Shown here: piece after piece, positions 41,178 to 49,121 of the stretch
Position numbering within the stretch: position 1 is the stretch's first letter
How the letters are laid out: each line of letters starts with the position of its first letter
Origin: S015-6 sp964479535
GTDB lineage: Bacteria > Desulfobacterota > DSWW01
Reading direction: 5' to 3'
NCBI GenBank assembly: GCA_964479535.1
Contig: CAYZMM010000001.1
Location: 124,001-188,000, forward strand
Length of the DNA stretch: 64,000 nucleotides
Position numbers and translations under genes: made by a program
Notes under the pieces: generated by a model
The model's input: the letters and a program-made list of their open reading frames with translations, nothing else
What the model was told of the DNA's origin: nothing
Databases searched by the model: none

Positions 41178-42317
41178 TCAGCCGCGGAGTTCCTCCCGGG
41201 AGACGACGATTCGCTGGACTTCGGATGTGCCCTCGTACAGCGTGGTCACCCGCGCGTCCCGGTACAGCCTTTCTACCTTGTAGTGACGGGTGTACCCGTA
41301 CCCGCCGTGAATCTGCAGGGCCTTGTACGCGGAGCGGTTCGCCATTTCCGATGCGTAGAGCTTTGCGATGGAGGCCTCCCGGGTGAAAGGGTGCCCGAGA
41401 TCCTTCTCGTGCGCCGCCTGCACGGTCAGGAGGCGGGCCGCTTCGAGCTCGGTCGCCATGTCGGCGATCATCCAGGCGATCGCCTGGTTGCTGGCAAGGA
41501 AGCGGCCGAACTGCTTCCGCTCCTTGCTGTAGCGAACGGATTCCTCGAGACAGGCCTGGCCGATGCCGGTCGCCTGGGAGGCGATTCCGATTCGGCCGCC
41601 GTCCAGGGCCGTCATGGCGATCTTGAATCCGTCCCCTTCCTGACCCAGTCGCTGTTCGGACGAGGCCGGGCAATCCTCCAGCGTGAGAGGCACCGTGCTG
41701 GAGGCGTGGAGGCCCATCTTCTCCTCTTCCGGGCCGATCTCGAGGCCGGGCGTGGCCCTGGGGAGGAGGAAGGCGCTCAAGGCCCGCTTCCCGCCCTCCT
41801 GCGAGGTCCTGGCCACGAGGACGAAGGTGGTTGCGTAGGCACCGTTCGTGATGAAGACCTTGGATCCGTTGATCCGGTAGCCGTCCCCATCCTTTACGGC
41901 CTGCGTACGGAGGCTGGCGGGATCGGAGCCGGCCTCCGGTTCGGTCAGGGCGAAGGCGCCCAGCCCCTCGCCCGAAGCGAGGGGGGGAAGCCACGCCTGC
42001 TTCTGCGCTTCGCTTCCGTATTGAAGCAGGGGCTCGCAACTCAGGTTGGTCACGCTCATGATGACCGCGGTCGAAGGGCAGGCGGAAGCGATCTCCTGCA
42101 GGGCCAGCGAGTAGCTCACCGCTCCCACTTCGGCGCCCCCGTAAGCTGCAGGCACCATCATCCCCATCAACCCGAGCTCGGCCATCTTCTCCAGAATCCC
42201 GGCGGGAAAGCGGCCCAGCCGATCGTTTTCCGCCGCCACCGGTTCGATTTCCTTTCGGGTGAACTCGCGCACCATGAGCTGGATCATGCTCTGTTCGTCC
42301 GTCATGGGCCATGGCAT
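41178..42317 (-). CDS. Acyl-CoA dehydrogenase (1)
   Basis: 379 aa, the usual length. GAFALTEPEAGSDPASLRT and KVFITNGAYATTFVLVART are the FAD/substrate signatures, DCPASSEQRLGQEGDGFKIAM the middle domain, and TLYEGTSEVQRIVVSREELRG carries the catalytic Glu (YEGT). It oxidises a saturated acyl-CoA to the 2-enoyl-CoA, passing electrons to ETF; no ETF genes are in the window. AGGAGCG precedes the ATG. It lies 30 bp after the XRE-cupin regulator stop, so these two probably form an operon. Confidence 0.94.
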   Translation of the reverse strand: MPWPMTDEQSMIQLMVREFTRKEIEPVAAENDRLGRFPAGILEKMAELGLMGMMVPAAYGGAEVGAVSYSLALQEIASACPSTAVIMSVTNLSCEPLLQYGSEAQKQAWLPPLASGEGLGAFALTEPEAGSDPASLRTQAVKDGDGYRINGSKVFITNGAYATTFVLVARTSQEGGKRALSAFLLPRATPGLEIGPEEEKMGLHASSTVPLTLEDCPASSEQRLGQEGDGFKIAMTALDGGRIGIASQATGIGQACLEESVRYSKERKQFGRFLASNQAIAWMIADMATELEAARLLTVQAAHEKDLGHPFTREASIAKLYASEMANRSAYKALQIHGGYGYTRHYKVERLYRDARVTTLYEGTSEVQRIVVSREELRG

Positions 42318-42347
42318 CGATTGTTCGCTCCTGTGCAGTCGGGCACA

Positions 42348-42905
42348 TCAAGGGGTGTAGAGGACCACGATGAGCTCGGTCTTCTCGTCCCCGGGGTTTC
42401 GCAGCATGTGCGGAACCGAGGAATGGAAGTGAAGGCTCTTCCCTGTGGACAGCTTGTAGTGGTTCTCGCCGACCGTAACCTCGACCTTGCCTGCCAGGAC
42501 GTAGATGAACTCCTCGCCCTCGTGGCGGTACTCCACCATGTCGTGATCCTGCTGCGGATCGATCGACACGAGAAAGGCCTTCAGATGCATGGTCGCCCCG
42601 CCGGGGGACAGGGTCTTGTATGCGTAGGAGCGCCTTCTCTTCTGGAGGCCTTCCTTCCGCTTGCGCGTCCGGTCCTGGGTTTCCGCACGGGTCAGCAGCT
42701 TGCCTGCATCGAGGCTCAGGACCCGGGAGATCTGGAGCATCGCGCCGACGGGCGGCAGCTCCGATTCTTCCTCGATCCGGCCCAGGTAGTCCTCTGCCAG
42801 GCCGGTTTGCCGGGCCAGATCGTCGAGACTGAGCCCGGCCTTCTTCCGAAGCCTCCGGATCTCCGGCCCGAGCTTGACCGCCCTGCTCTTCTTTGCCTTG
42901 GTCAT
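42348..42905 (-). CDS. XRE-family regulator with C-terminal cupin
   Basis: 185 aa. Residues about 12-70 are a Cro/C1 HTH (GPEIRRLRKKAGLSLDDLARQTGLAEDYLGRIE in overlapping parts), and residues about 105-185 a cupin (EYRHEGEEFIYVLAGKVEVTVGENHYKLSTG, then HFHSSVPHMLRNPG), which in this family senses a small metabolite. GAAGGAAG precedes the ATG at 42905. Likely a regulator of the downstream acyl-CoA dehydrogenase. Transcription probably starts between the terminator hairpin at 42945 and the gene. Confidence 0.9.
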   Translation of the reverse strand: MTKAKKSRAVKLGPEIRRLRKKAGLSLDDLARQTGLAEDYLGRIEEESELPPVGAMLQISRVLSLDAGKLLTRAETQDRTRKRKEGLQKRRRSYAYKTLSPGGATMHLKAFLVSIDPQQDHDMVEYRHEGEEFIYVLAGKVEVTVGENHYKLSTGKSLHFHSSVPHMLRNPGDEKTELIVVLYTP

Positions 42906-42944
42906 GGGCTTCCTTCTCTCGTTTTCGCGGCCCTTGCACGAACA

Positions 42945-42979
42945 AAGGCGCATCCCAAACCCACACCGGGATGCGCCTT
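42945..42979 (-). terminator. Terminator-like hairpin after the DUF1302 gene
   Basis: AAGGCGCATCCC (42945-42956) and GGGATGCGCCTT (42968-42979), a perfect 12-bp stem with an 11-nt loop, 55 bp past the DUF1302 stop on the minus strand. Only a short T run follows. Confidence 0.72.
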
Positions 42980-43034
42980 CTTTTCCAGCCTTCGATGTCT
43001 TCCGAAAGGAAGCTCTGTTGAAACGCCCTCTCGC

Positions 43035-44714
43035 CTAGTTCAGCAGGTAGGCGAAGTTGATGCTGATCTGATCCCGGTCCCGGAACAGGCCGAAGCCGTC
43101 GAACTGCCCCACGATCCCACCGTACTGGAGCTTCACCCGGAAGGGCTCCCGCACGTACTCGACGCTGGGCAGGAAGAGCCAGGCACCGACCACGTCGTAG
43201 GCGATGGCGAGCTGGGGGTTGAGCATTCCGTTCATGTAGGTGGTGTTGAGCAGGGCCGTGAAGATGGTGGAGAACTCCTTGACGGTCGGGTAATGGGTGC
43301 CGTCCGGGATGGGCTCGCCCGTGATGCCGTTCGTGAGCCCCGGGTAGAAGATGCCGGCAAGAGGAACCGCGGTGTACTGCTTCGGGTCCCAGTCCGGCCA
43401 CCACTTGCCGAAGTACTGGCAGGAGAGGAGCCACATGTTCTTCTTGTTCAGGGCCCGGATCCAGAGCTGCTTGTCGAACCCGATCATCCAGTTCAGGGAG
43501 TCCTTCACCGGGATGGGCCCGGACTGGGGGCTCAGGGGAAGCCCGAAGAGGCCCACCGAGCGCAGGTCCGTTCCGCCCAGGGCCAGCACGTCGAGGATGG
43601 GCGCGGGCAGGGGCAGAACGTCTGCGTAGAACGGCTTGTCGCTGATCCCGAAGATGTTGACCGGCTCCCGGATGAAATACGCCACCTCGGCCCGGAAGAC
43701 CACGTCGAGCATGGCCTGCCAGAAGTTCATGCTGCCGCCCACCACCTGAAACTTCGGGTAGTCGTTGTGGATCTGGAGCAGGCTCGTGTCGAGCAGGGGC
43801 CCCACCACCGGCTCGGTGAGGATGACGTGGCTCGTGGGGTTGTCCTTGAAGGTCTCGAAGTAGGCCAGCGAGAAGTTGATGGCCGAGCCGAGCATGCCCT
43901 GGATGCGCGCCCCCCAGCGGCTGTTCGCCATGTCCTTGTCCGGCGGGTTCACGAAGAGGATGTCGTAGACCCCCTGCTTGTCCAGCGGAATCTCGTAGGG
44001 CGTGCCCCACGGGGCCCAGGGCCCCACCTTGACGTCCCAGGGGCCCGGCACCCAGAAGCCCTCAACGGTCAGGGACGCGACCGGGCCGACCGTGCCCAGG
44101 TTGTAGCTTCCCCGGATCATCCACAGGGGAATCCGCCGGTCGTCCAGGTCCTCGAAGGGGCCGCCGAAGGTGTTGTCCAGGGGGTTGATCTGGTCCAGCA
44201 GCCGGAAGATGTCCGTCTCGCCCCAGGCCAGGTTCTGCCGGCCGATTCGCAGAAAGGCGGGGCCCCGGGAGAAGTCGATGTACGCCTCCCAGAGGTCGTA
44301 GGCCTGCTTGAAGTCGTCGTAATTCTCTTTGTCGGTGTCCCGGACATCCCTGAACTTTTCCGGGCCCACGTTGTACAGGGCCTCGTACATGAAGCGCCCC
44401 ACGATGTGGTACTTCGCCCGGATCTTGAATCTCTTCAGCGGGTAGAGGATGTCGAGTTCCCGGGTCAGGTCCTTCAGGTCGTGATCGATCTCGAGGAGCG
44501 CCAGGTTGCGCCACTGGACCAGGTCGCCGACCTCTACGGCCGGCTGCGTGAACCCGGAGGCGTCCTGGAGCCGGAAGGTCGCCCGGGTCTGAAGCTTGGC
44601 GCCGAAGGAGAGCGTCTTCCTGGCGTCGATGTAGAAGGCCTCCGCCGTTCCCGCCAGCACGACCAGCATCACTGCAGCGCAAAGCCCGATCCATGCCCGT
44701 TTCCGCACGTCCAT
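43035..44714 (-). CDS. DUF1302-family outer-membrane protein
   Basis: 559 aa with a signal peptide (RKRAWIGLCAAVMLVVLAGTAEA, cleavage about residue 28). The body is rich in alternating beta-strands with aromatic ends (LQTRATFRLQDASGF, YNVGPEKFRDVRDTDKENYDDF, RIGRQNLAWGETDIFRLLDQINPLDN, which is the DUF1302 signature) and ends FRDRDQISINFAYLLN, a typical beta-barrel C-terminus. DUF1302 proteins are implicated with DUF1329 partners in handling hydrophobic substrates at the outer membrane. The usual partner, DUF1329, is not adjacent but lies at 55055. GGGGGGAC precedes the ATG at 44714. Confidence 0.88.
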   Translation of the reverse strand: MDVRKRAWIGLCAAVMLVVLAGTAEAFYIDARKTLSFGAKLQTRATFRLQDASGFTQPAVEVGDLVQWRNLALLEIDHDLKDLTRELDILYPLKRFKIRAKYHIVGRFMYEALYNVGPEKFRDVRDTDKENYDDFKQAYDLWEAYIDFSRGPAFLRIGRQNLAWGETDIFRLLDQINPLDNTFGGPFEDLDDRRIPLWMIRGSYNLGTVGPVASLTVEGFWVPGPWDVKVGPWAPWGTPYEIPLDKQGVYDILFVNPPDKDMANSRWGARIQGMLGSAINFSLAYFETFKDNPTSHVILTEPVVGPLLDTSLLQIHNDYPKFQVVGGSMNFWQAMLDVVFRAEVAYFIREPVNIFGISDKPFYADVLPLPAPILDVLALGGTDLRSVGLFGLPLSPQSGPIPVKDSLNWMIGFDKQLWIRALNKKNMWLLSCQYFGKWWPDWDPKQYTAVPLAGIFYPGLTNGITGEPIPDGTHYPTVKEFSTIFTALLNTTYMNGMLNPQLAIAYDVVGAWLFLPSVEYVREPFRVKLQYGGIVGQFDGFGLFRDRDQISINFAYLLN

Positions 44715-44924
44715 CTTGTCCCCCCTTCTTTTCGGTTTTCCGGACATTCAGAAAACGTCGCTCACACGGTGACCCTTCTTACCACAGCAACCCACCCTCT
44801 TCAATACCTGATCAAGGCCCTGCCAGCAAATAAAACGGCTTTGGGCAGGCCGGGCACTTCCCCTTTCTTACATGCTTGAGGGCGCGTTCGTCAAGTTCTT
44901 TTTCGGGCCATATAACGCAGTGTA

Positions 44925-45890
44925 TCAAGAGTCGGATCCCGCCTCGAGTCGGGGCGCGCACCCGAGTGCGTGGAGGTCCAGTGGGACCCCTCTCGACGGA
45001 TCCTCCCTGAGCGTGATGGCATCCTCCGGGCAGAGGTCCGGACAGACCCCGCATCCCATGCAGGCCTCCGGGTCGACGACGGCCACGTCGTCCTCGATCG
45101 TGACGGCGTGAAACGCGCATTTTACCTCGCAGACCCCGCACCCCTTGCACGCCGCCTCGTCCACGGCGGCCAGAAAGCCGGAGGGAGCCAGTTCTTTGAC
45201 CGGTTTCTGAAAGCCGATGGCTCGAACGACCCGGTCCACTTCGATGCCTGCGCAGCAGCATTTGCAGCAGTTGCAGATGGCGTAGAACTGGTCCCCCAGG
45301 GCGTCCTTGAAATAGGCATTGTGTACGTGCCCCTTCTGGTGGCAGTCCTCGAGCAGCTCGACCGCCTCCTGCTGGGTGACCCTCCTCGGGTGGAGGGATT
45401 TGGCATGTTCCAGGGCAAAGGTGGCGTACGGCTCCCCCACCAGCATGCAGACGTTGATGGGTCGACAGGGGCTCTTCTTCTCGCTCCTGCACGCGCAGTC
45501 CATGACCACGATCGAGTCCGGGTTCCGGATCGTGATCCGGTTGGCGAGCTCGAAAGGAATGACCCTCTTCGAGCTTTCCGGAGAAACGGTCACATCCTGG
45601 TTCAGGGTCACGATCTTCTTCGCATGCTCCAGGGGAACGACCTTGGCGTGATAGCGGTCCGGTATGAAGGCGAAGAGGGAGCGGATCGACTCCTTCCTGG
45701 AGTCGGGCACGTACTTGTCCAGCACACGCAATCCCGGGAGAAGAATCTTCACGTACTGATCCAGATGGGCGAGGTAGTAGTAGGCGTGCAGAAATTGCCC
45801 CACATTCCTCCAGCCGTGCAGGTTGAACAGCCCCCGGGTGGATTCCTTCATGGAATCTTCGATCTTCTGCCTGATGAAATCCCGAATCAT
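44925..45890 (-). CDS. 4Fe-4S ferredoxin-like protein with extra cysteine clusters
   Basis: 321 aa. The C-terminal part has two ferredoxin motifs, ACKGCGVCEVKC and ACMGCGVCPDLCP, predicting two [4Fe-4S] clusters. Before them are CACRSEKKSPCRPINVC and NCCKCCCAG, a dense set of further cysteines. The N-terminal 120 residues lack cysteines. It is soluble with no signal. Located directly downstream of GMC copy 2, 90 bp apart, so it may carry electrons from that flavoprotein. GAGGAAGAG precedes the ATG. Confidence 0.86.
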   Translation of the reverse strand: MIRDFIRQKIEDSMKESTRGLFNLHGWRNVGQFLHAYYYLAHLDQYVKILLPGLRVLDKYVPDSRKESIRSLFAFIPDRYHAKVVPLEHAKKIVTLNQDVTVSPESSKRVIPFELANRITIRNPDSIVVMDCACRSEKKSPCRPINVCMLVGEPYATFALEHAKSLHPRRVTQQEAVELLEDCHQKGHVHNAYFKDALGDQFYAICNCCKCCCAGIEVDRVVRAIGFQKPVKELAPSGFLAAVDEAACKGCGVCEVKCAFHAVTIEDDVAVVDPEACMGCGVCPDLCPEDAITLREDPSRGVPLDLHALGCAPRLEAGSDS

Positions 45891-45980
45891 CTTTCTCTTC
45901 CTCGTCTCGGATATGAAAGGAGCCGGGGATTTCTCCCCGGCTCCGGTCTTTGTTCACGGATCTCCGTTCCGCAAGCCGCG

Positions 45981-47327
45981 TCAAGCTGGCTCCTGAGCCG
46001 CCACCTTCGCTTCGGCAGGAACGGTCAGGTGCTTGGCCAGGCGCTTGGCCATGGCAACGACCGTGACCGTGGGCGGCAGGCCCCACGGTTCCGGGATGAT
46101 CGTCGTGTCCATGCAGTAGCAGTTCTGAATCGGCGTCTGGCAGTCCTTGTCGAGCAACTCGCCGATACGGACCGTGCCGCCCGGATGGGCCGCTATGACG
46201 CCGGTCTGGACGAGGTCGTCCCGCTTCACGCCCGCCTTCATCAGGATTTCTTCTGCGAGGACCGCTCCCTTGTTCAGCTTCCACCAGGTGTCGTAGTCGA
46301 TCGGCTTGGAGAAGGACTCGTCCAGATTGACCCTTCCGTCCAGGCCGTCTCTCACCTTGATCATGATGCTGAGGGTCTTCCTGTACCGGAGGACCTTCGG
46401 CAGGGACAGGATCCCCTTCTGTCCGGCATAGACCAGGCTCCCTGCAAACATAGTGGGCGGGGTCATCAGGTCGGTCATGCAGATGCCGTCTTCGAGATCG
46501 ATGTTTCCCGCCGTCATCGGCACATCGTAAATGGATCCCTGGATGTTGCTGGGGCCCGCCACGAACCAGAGGGGATCCGCGAAGAAGCCCTGTCCCGCGT
46601 CATAGACACCGGAACGCTGGAGAATCGGAGGCGTCCCCTGTCCGCCGGCGGAGAGGATCACCGTTTCGGCCAGGATGTCCATCCATCCCTGCGGGCCCTT
46701 CGCGCGCACGCCCACCGCCTTGCCGCTTTCGGTGAGCACCCGGTCCACCCTGGTCTTGAGAAGGAGCTGGGCGCCCTGCTGTTTCGCCTCCTCGATGTAT
46801 TCCCGGGCGGTCCATTTCGCCCCCGTCGGGCAGCCGAGAGCGCACTTGCCGCAGTTCTGCTCGCACTTCTCCGGCCGGATCCACTTGTCGATCAGGTTCC
46901 AGTCGTGCCCGATGTCCTGGGCGGCCTGCATGATGCTGCGGGCCGCAGGACCCACCAGGTGATCCGGGAGCGTCGAAATCGGGATCTCCTCGTAGAGGGC
47001 GTCCACCTCTTCGTCCAGATCGATCCCGTACTTCTCCTTGAGCCAGGCGGGTGGACGGACCGCGGTGCCGCAGTAAACGACAGACGCCCCGCCCGCCGTC
47101 TTCGGCCTCAGGACCCAGGTTCCCTCCTTGGAAAAGGTCAGGCCCATGTTGTCCATCATGCCGAGGAGCATGAAGGTGCTCTGGCCCAGTCGTTGATGGT
47201 ATTTCCCCGCCTCGCAGATGATGACCTTCTTGCCCTTCTTGGCGAGTTCCAAGGCGGTGGTGGCACCCCCTGGTCCCGACCCGGCGATCACCACGTCCGC
47301 CTGTATGGTTCGCATCGGCTCCGACAT
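45981..47327 (-). CDS. GMC-family FAD oxidoreductase with CxxxCxxCxxxC motif (copy 2)
   Basis: 448 aa, aligned end to end with copy 1 at 21242 (for example GLTFSKEGTWVLRPKTAGGASV versus GLTFSKEGTWVMRPKTAGGASV). FAD site ADVVIAGSGPGGATTALELA; Cys motif EKCEQNCGKCALGC; C-terminal AAHPGGTVRIGELLDKDCQT with the active-site His, then GLPPTVTVVAMA. AAGGAGGGAC precedes the ATG. It lies between the CooC-like gene and the ferredoxin-like gene, all on one strand. Expected to oxidise an alcohol group, perhaps feeding electrons to an Fe-S cluster rather than to oxygen. Confidence 0.91.
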   Translation of the reverse strand: MSEPMRTIQADVVIAGSGPGGATTALELAKKGKKVIICEAGKYHQRLGQSTFMLLGMMDNMGLTFSKEGTWVLRPKTAGGASVVYCGTAVRPPAWLKEKYGIDLDEEVDALYEEIPISTLPDHLVGPAARSIMQAAQDIGHDWNLIDKWIRPEKCEQNCGKCALGCPTGAKWTAREYIEEAKQQGAQLLLKTRVDRVLTESGKAVGVRAKGPQGWMDILAETVILSAGGQGTPPILQRSGVYDAGQGFFADPLWFVAGPSNIQGSIYDVPMTAGNIDLEDGICMTDLMTPPTMFAGSLVYAGQKGILSLPKVLRYRKTLSIMIKVRDGLDGRVNLDESFSKPIDYDTWWKLNKGAVLAEEILMKAGVKRDDLVQTGVIAAHPGGTVRIGELLDKDCQTPIQNCYCMDTTIIPEPWGLPPTVTVVAMAKRLAKHLTVPAEAKVAAQEPA

Positions 47328-47408
47328 CGCCTGTCCCTCCTTGTCCGGTTTGGGTTACCCTTGCACAGTACTCGAAATGCGGTCGTCGATCAATAGAAAC
47401 GAAGACAC

Positions 47409-48200
47409 TCATTCCGCCCGTCTCAATCCTTTCAGGATCTCTATGGCGGCAATGACGCTGGGCGAATCATCCGGAAGCTCGATCGTGGGTCTGCCCACCC
47501 GATCGTACTCGGCCACGTTGGGGTCGACCGGCATGACCCCGAGAACAGTCAGGCCCATCTCCTGCGCCTTCCGTGTCAGGGCCTCGATGCCCTGCTCTGC
47601 CCGGTTGATCACGAGACCCGTCTCGTAGGGCCCTGCCACACCGTGCTTCGAAGCGATGTCCTTCAAGTAGGCGGCGGTCTGCAGGCCCTTCATCGTCGCG
47701 TCGGAGATCATGACGAGCCGGCTGATCGAATCGATGACCCGACGGTTGATCTGCTCGATACCCGCCTCGCAGTCGATCAGGGTGACCTCGTACTGCTCGC
47801 TCAAGGACTCGATTCCAAACTTCAGGAGCTGGTTCAGGCCACAGTAGCAGCCGGGACCCTCTGCGCGACCCAGAACGAGCAGACTCATTCCGCCCAGGTC
47901 GATGAGCACCTCCTCCTTCACCACGTCGCGGGTATGCTTCTCATTGAATTTCCTTTTCTCCTCCGGGTCTTCGATCAAGCGGGACCGCATGTCCCCCACG
48001 GTCTTGGTCGGCTCCGCCCCGAGGGCGTAGGTGAGGCTCACAGGCGGGTCTGCGTCGACGGCCAGGAGGTTCACCCCCTCGTCGGAGAGGATCTTCGCCA
48101 GAATCGCCGTGAAGGTGGTCTTTCCGACACCCCCCTTCCCGGTCACGGCGAACACATCACGGGATGGTCTTGAGGGCAAAGGCCTTCTCGTTTTGCGCAT
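47409..48200 (-). CDS. cooC: CooC-type P-loop maturation ATPase
   Basis: 263 aa, SIMIBI/MinD family. VTGKGGVGKTTF is the deviant Walker A with the signature lysine, VDADPPVSL the switch region, and GPGCYCGLN (Cys118 and Cys120) the CxC pair that in CooC proteins binds metal at the dimer interface. CooC inserts nickel into CO dehydrogenase or related A-cluster enzymes. No CODH or full ACS is in the window; the only relative is the A-cluster-less protein at 27471. The ATG at 48200 overlaps the GntR gene by 44 bp; a GTG at 48155 would avoid overlap and start immediately before VFAVTGKGG. Confidence 0.84.
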   Translation of the reverse strand: MRKTRRPLPSRPSRDVFAVTGKGGVGKTTFTAILAKILSDEGVNLLAVDADPPVSLTYALGAEPTKTVGDMRSRLIEDPEEKRKFNEKHTRDVVKEEVLIDLGGMSLLVLGRAEGPGCYCGLNQLLKFGIESLSEQYEVTLIDCEAGIEQINRRVIDSISRLVMISDATMKGLQTAAYLKDIASKHGVAGPYETGLVINRAEQGIEALTRKAQEMGLTVLGVMPVDPNVAEYDRVGRPTIELPDDSPSVIAAIEILKGLRRAE

Positions 48201-48834
48201 ATTTCCGGATGATTTCGGCCGCCGCGGCGGCGTCGCCCTTTTCGATGTGGCGGGCGGCCTTCTGAAAAAAGGTCACGTTCTTTTCAAGATCGTCGAACCG
48301 TTGCGAAAGGGTTGCGAACTGGGTGCGCCGTGTGGCCGGTTCGAGGTCCGCCAGGATCTGGTCCGCGAGCGTGTTCCGGCTCGCCTTGCGTATCGCGTCG
48401 GCGAAGGCGAAGATGGAATCGTAGTAACCGGCCGGATCCCCGCGCGATGCGCAGGCCTCCGCCCCCTCGACCGCCTCTTTGATCCGCTTCAGATCTTCCT
48501 GAGCGCGATTCTCGGCCGACTTCCCCGCCACCAGGGCGTACAGCTCGGTGAGGACATCGTACAGCGACTCGATGTCCTCCAGAGACATGTCGGTCACCCT
48601 GGCACCCCGGCGCGGCGTCAATTCGATGAGCCGGGTCTTTTCGAGAATCCGGAGTGCCTCCCGGATGGGGCCGCGGCTTACATCCATGTGCTCGGCCAGC
48701 TTTGTCTCCAGGATCCGTTCGCCCGGTGCGAGTTCGCCCCGTATGATCTGAACACGAAGATAACCGGCAATCTGCTCCGACAGGTTCTTGGCTACCTTGA
48801 ACCGGGATTCCGACATCTCCGTCGGCACCTGCAT
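48157..48834 (-). CDS. GntR/FCD-family transcriptional regulator (2)
   Basis: 225 aa. Winged HTH with DVSRGPIREALRILEKTRLIELTPRRGARV, then an FCD domain (ESLYDVLTELYALVAGKSAEN). It resembles the module B GntR at 40209 throughout the HTH. GGAGGAGAACC precedes the ATG. It heads the minus-strand set CooC - GMC - ferredoxin-like, and its promoter has clear dyad and tandem repeat elements, so autoregulation is likely. The effector is probably an organic acid or acyl-CoA. Confidence 0.92.
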   Translation of the reverse strand: MQVPTEMSESRFKVAKNLSEQIAGYLRVQIIRGELAPGERILETKLAEHMDVSRGPIREALRILEKTRLIELTPRRGARVTDMSLEDIESLYDVLTELYALVAGKSAENRAQEDLKRIKEAVEGAEACASRGDPAGYYDSIFAFADAIRKASRNTLADQILADLEPATRRTQFATLSQRFDDLEKNVTFFQKAARHIEKGDAAAAAEIIRKYAQNEKAFALKTIP

Positions 48835-48851
48835 GGTTCTCCTCCGGGATC

Positions 48852-48893
48852 CAGGTTGCAGAGCCCCTACAACAGGTTCCAGAGCCCCTACAA
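48852..48893 (-). repeat. Two abutting 21-bp direct repeats in the GntR leader
   Basis: Copies at 48852-48872 and 48873-48893 abut exactly and differ at one base; each contains AGAGCCCCTACAA on the plus strand. They lie between the promoter -10 (48892-48897) and the GntR start codon, so they are in the transcript leader or at +1. Confidence 0.8.
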
Positions 48894-48920
48894 GATACCC
48901 TGGCCCGGCCCTTCAGTCAA
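48892..48920 (-). promoter_or_regulatory. Promoter of the GntR (2) operon
   Basis: On the minus strand TTGACT (48920-48915), a 17-bp spacer and TATCTT (48897-48892). The -35 is embedded in an inverted repeat, GTCAAC-N8-GTTGAC (48916-48935), with another GTTGAC at 48967-48972: a likely operator. Confidence 0.62.
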
Positions 48921-49048
48921 CTGTTTTTTGTTGACAATCCACTAAGAGGGGGGCTTCGTTTTCTAAGTTGACTTTCGAGTGGAAGAGGGGCGACCACGCA
49001 CGCACTCTCCCCGGGCCGGTCCGCGGGCACGGATGCCGGGGACTGGAA

Positions 49049-49064
49049 ACTTCCCGGGGGAAGT
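49049..49064. promoter_or_regulatory. Dyad upstream of the CoA ligase gene
   Basis: ACTTCCC-GG-GGGAAGT, a perfect 7-bp inverted repeat, 58 bp before the CoA ligase ATG. Possible operator or leader hairpin. I see no convincing -35/-10 pair for this gene. Confidence 0.4.
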
Positions 49065-49121
49065 GCTAAGGGGTGGTATCTCTGTTGGTCCGAGTCCGTT
49101 CCACAGCCTTCGGAGGCCCCC

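Noticed and set aside
40962..44879. A 1305-codon plus-strand open frame
   Set aside because: It is antisense to acyl-CoA dehydrogenase, XRE-cupin and DUF1302, all with clear family motifs and ribosome sites. Its own translation has no recognisable domain. High GC makes long antisense frames common.
44970..47396. An 808-codon plus-strand open frame
   Set aside because: Antisense to the ferredoxin-like and GMC genes; no ribosome site or motif.
47409..48200. Assignment as a MinD or ParA partition protein
   Set aside because: The GPGCYCGLN CxC motif and surrounding layout fit CooC; no MinE, MinC or ParB neighbour is present.
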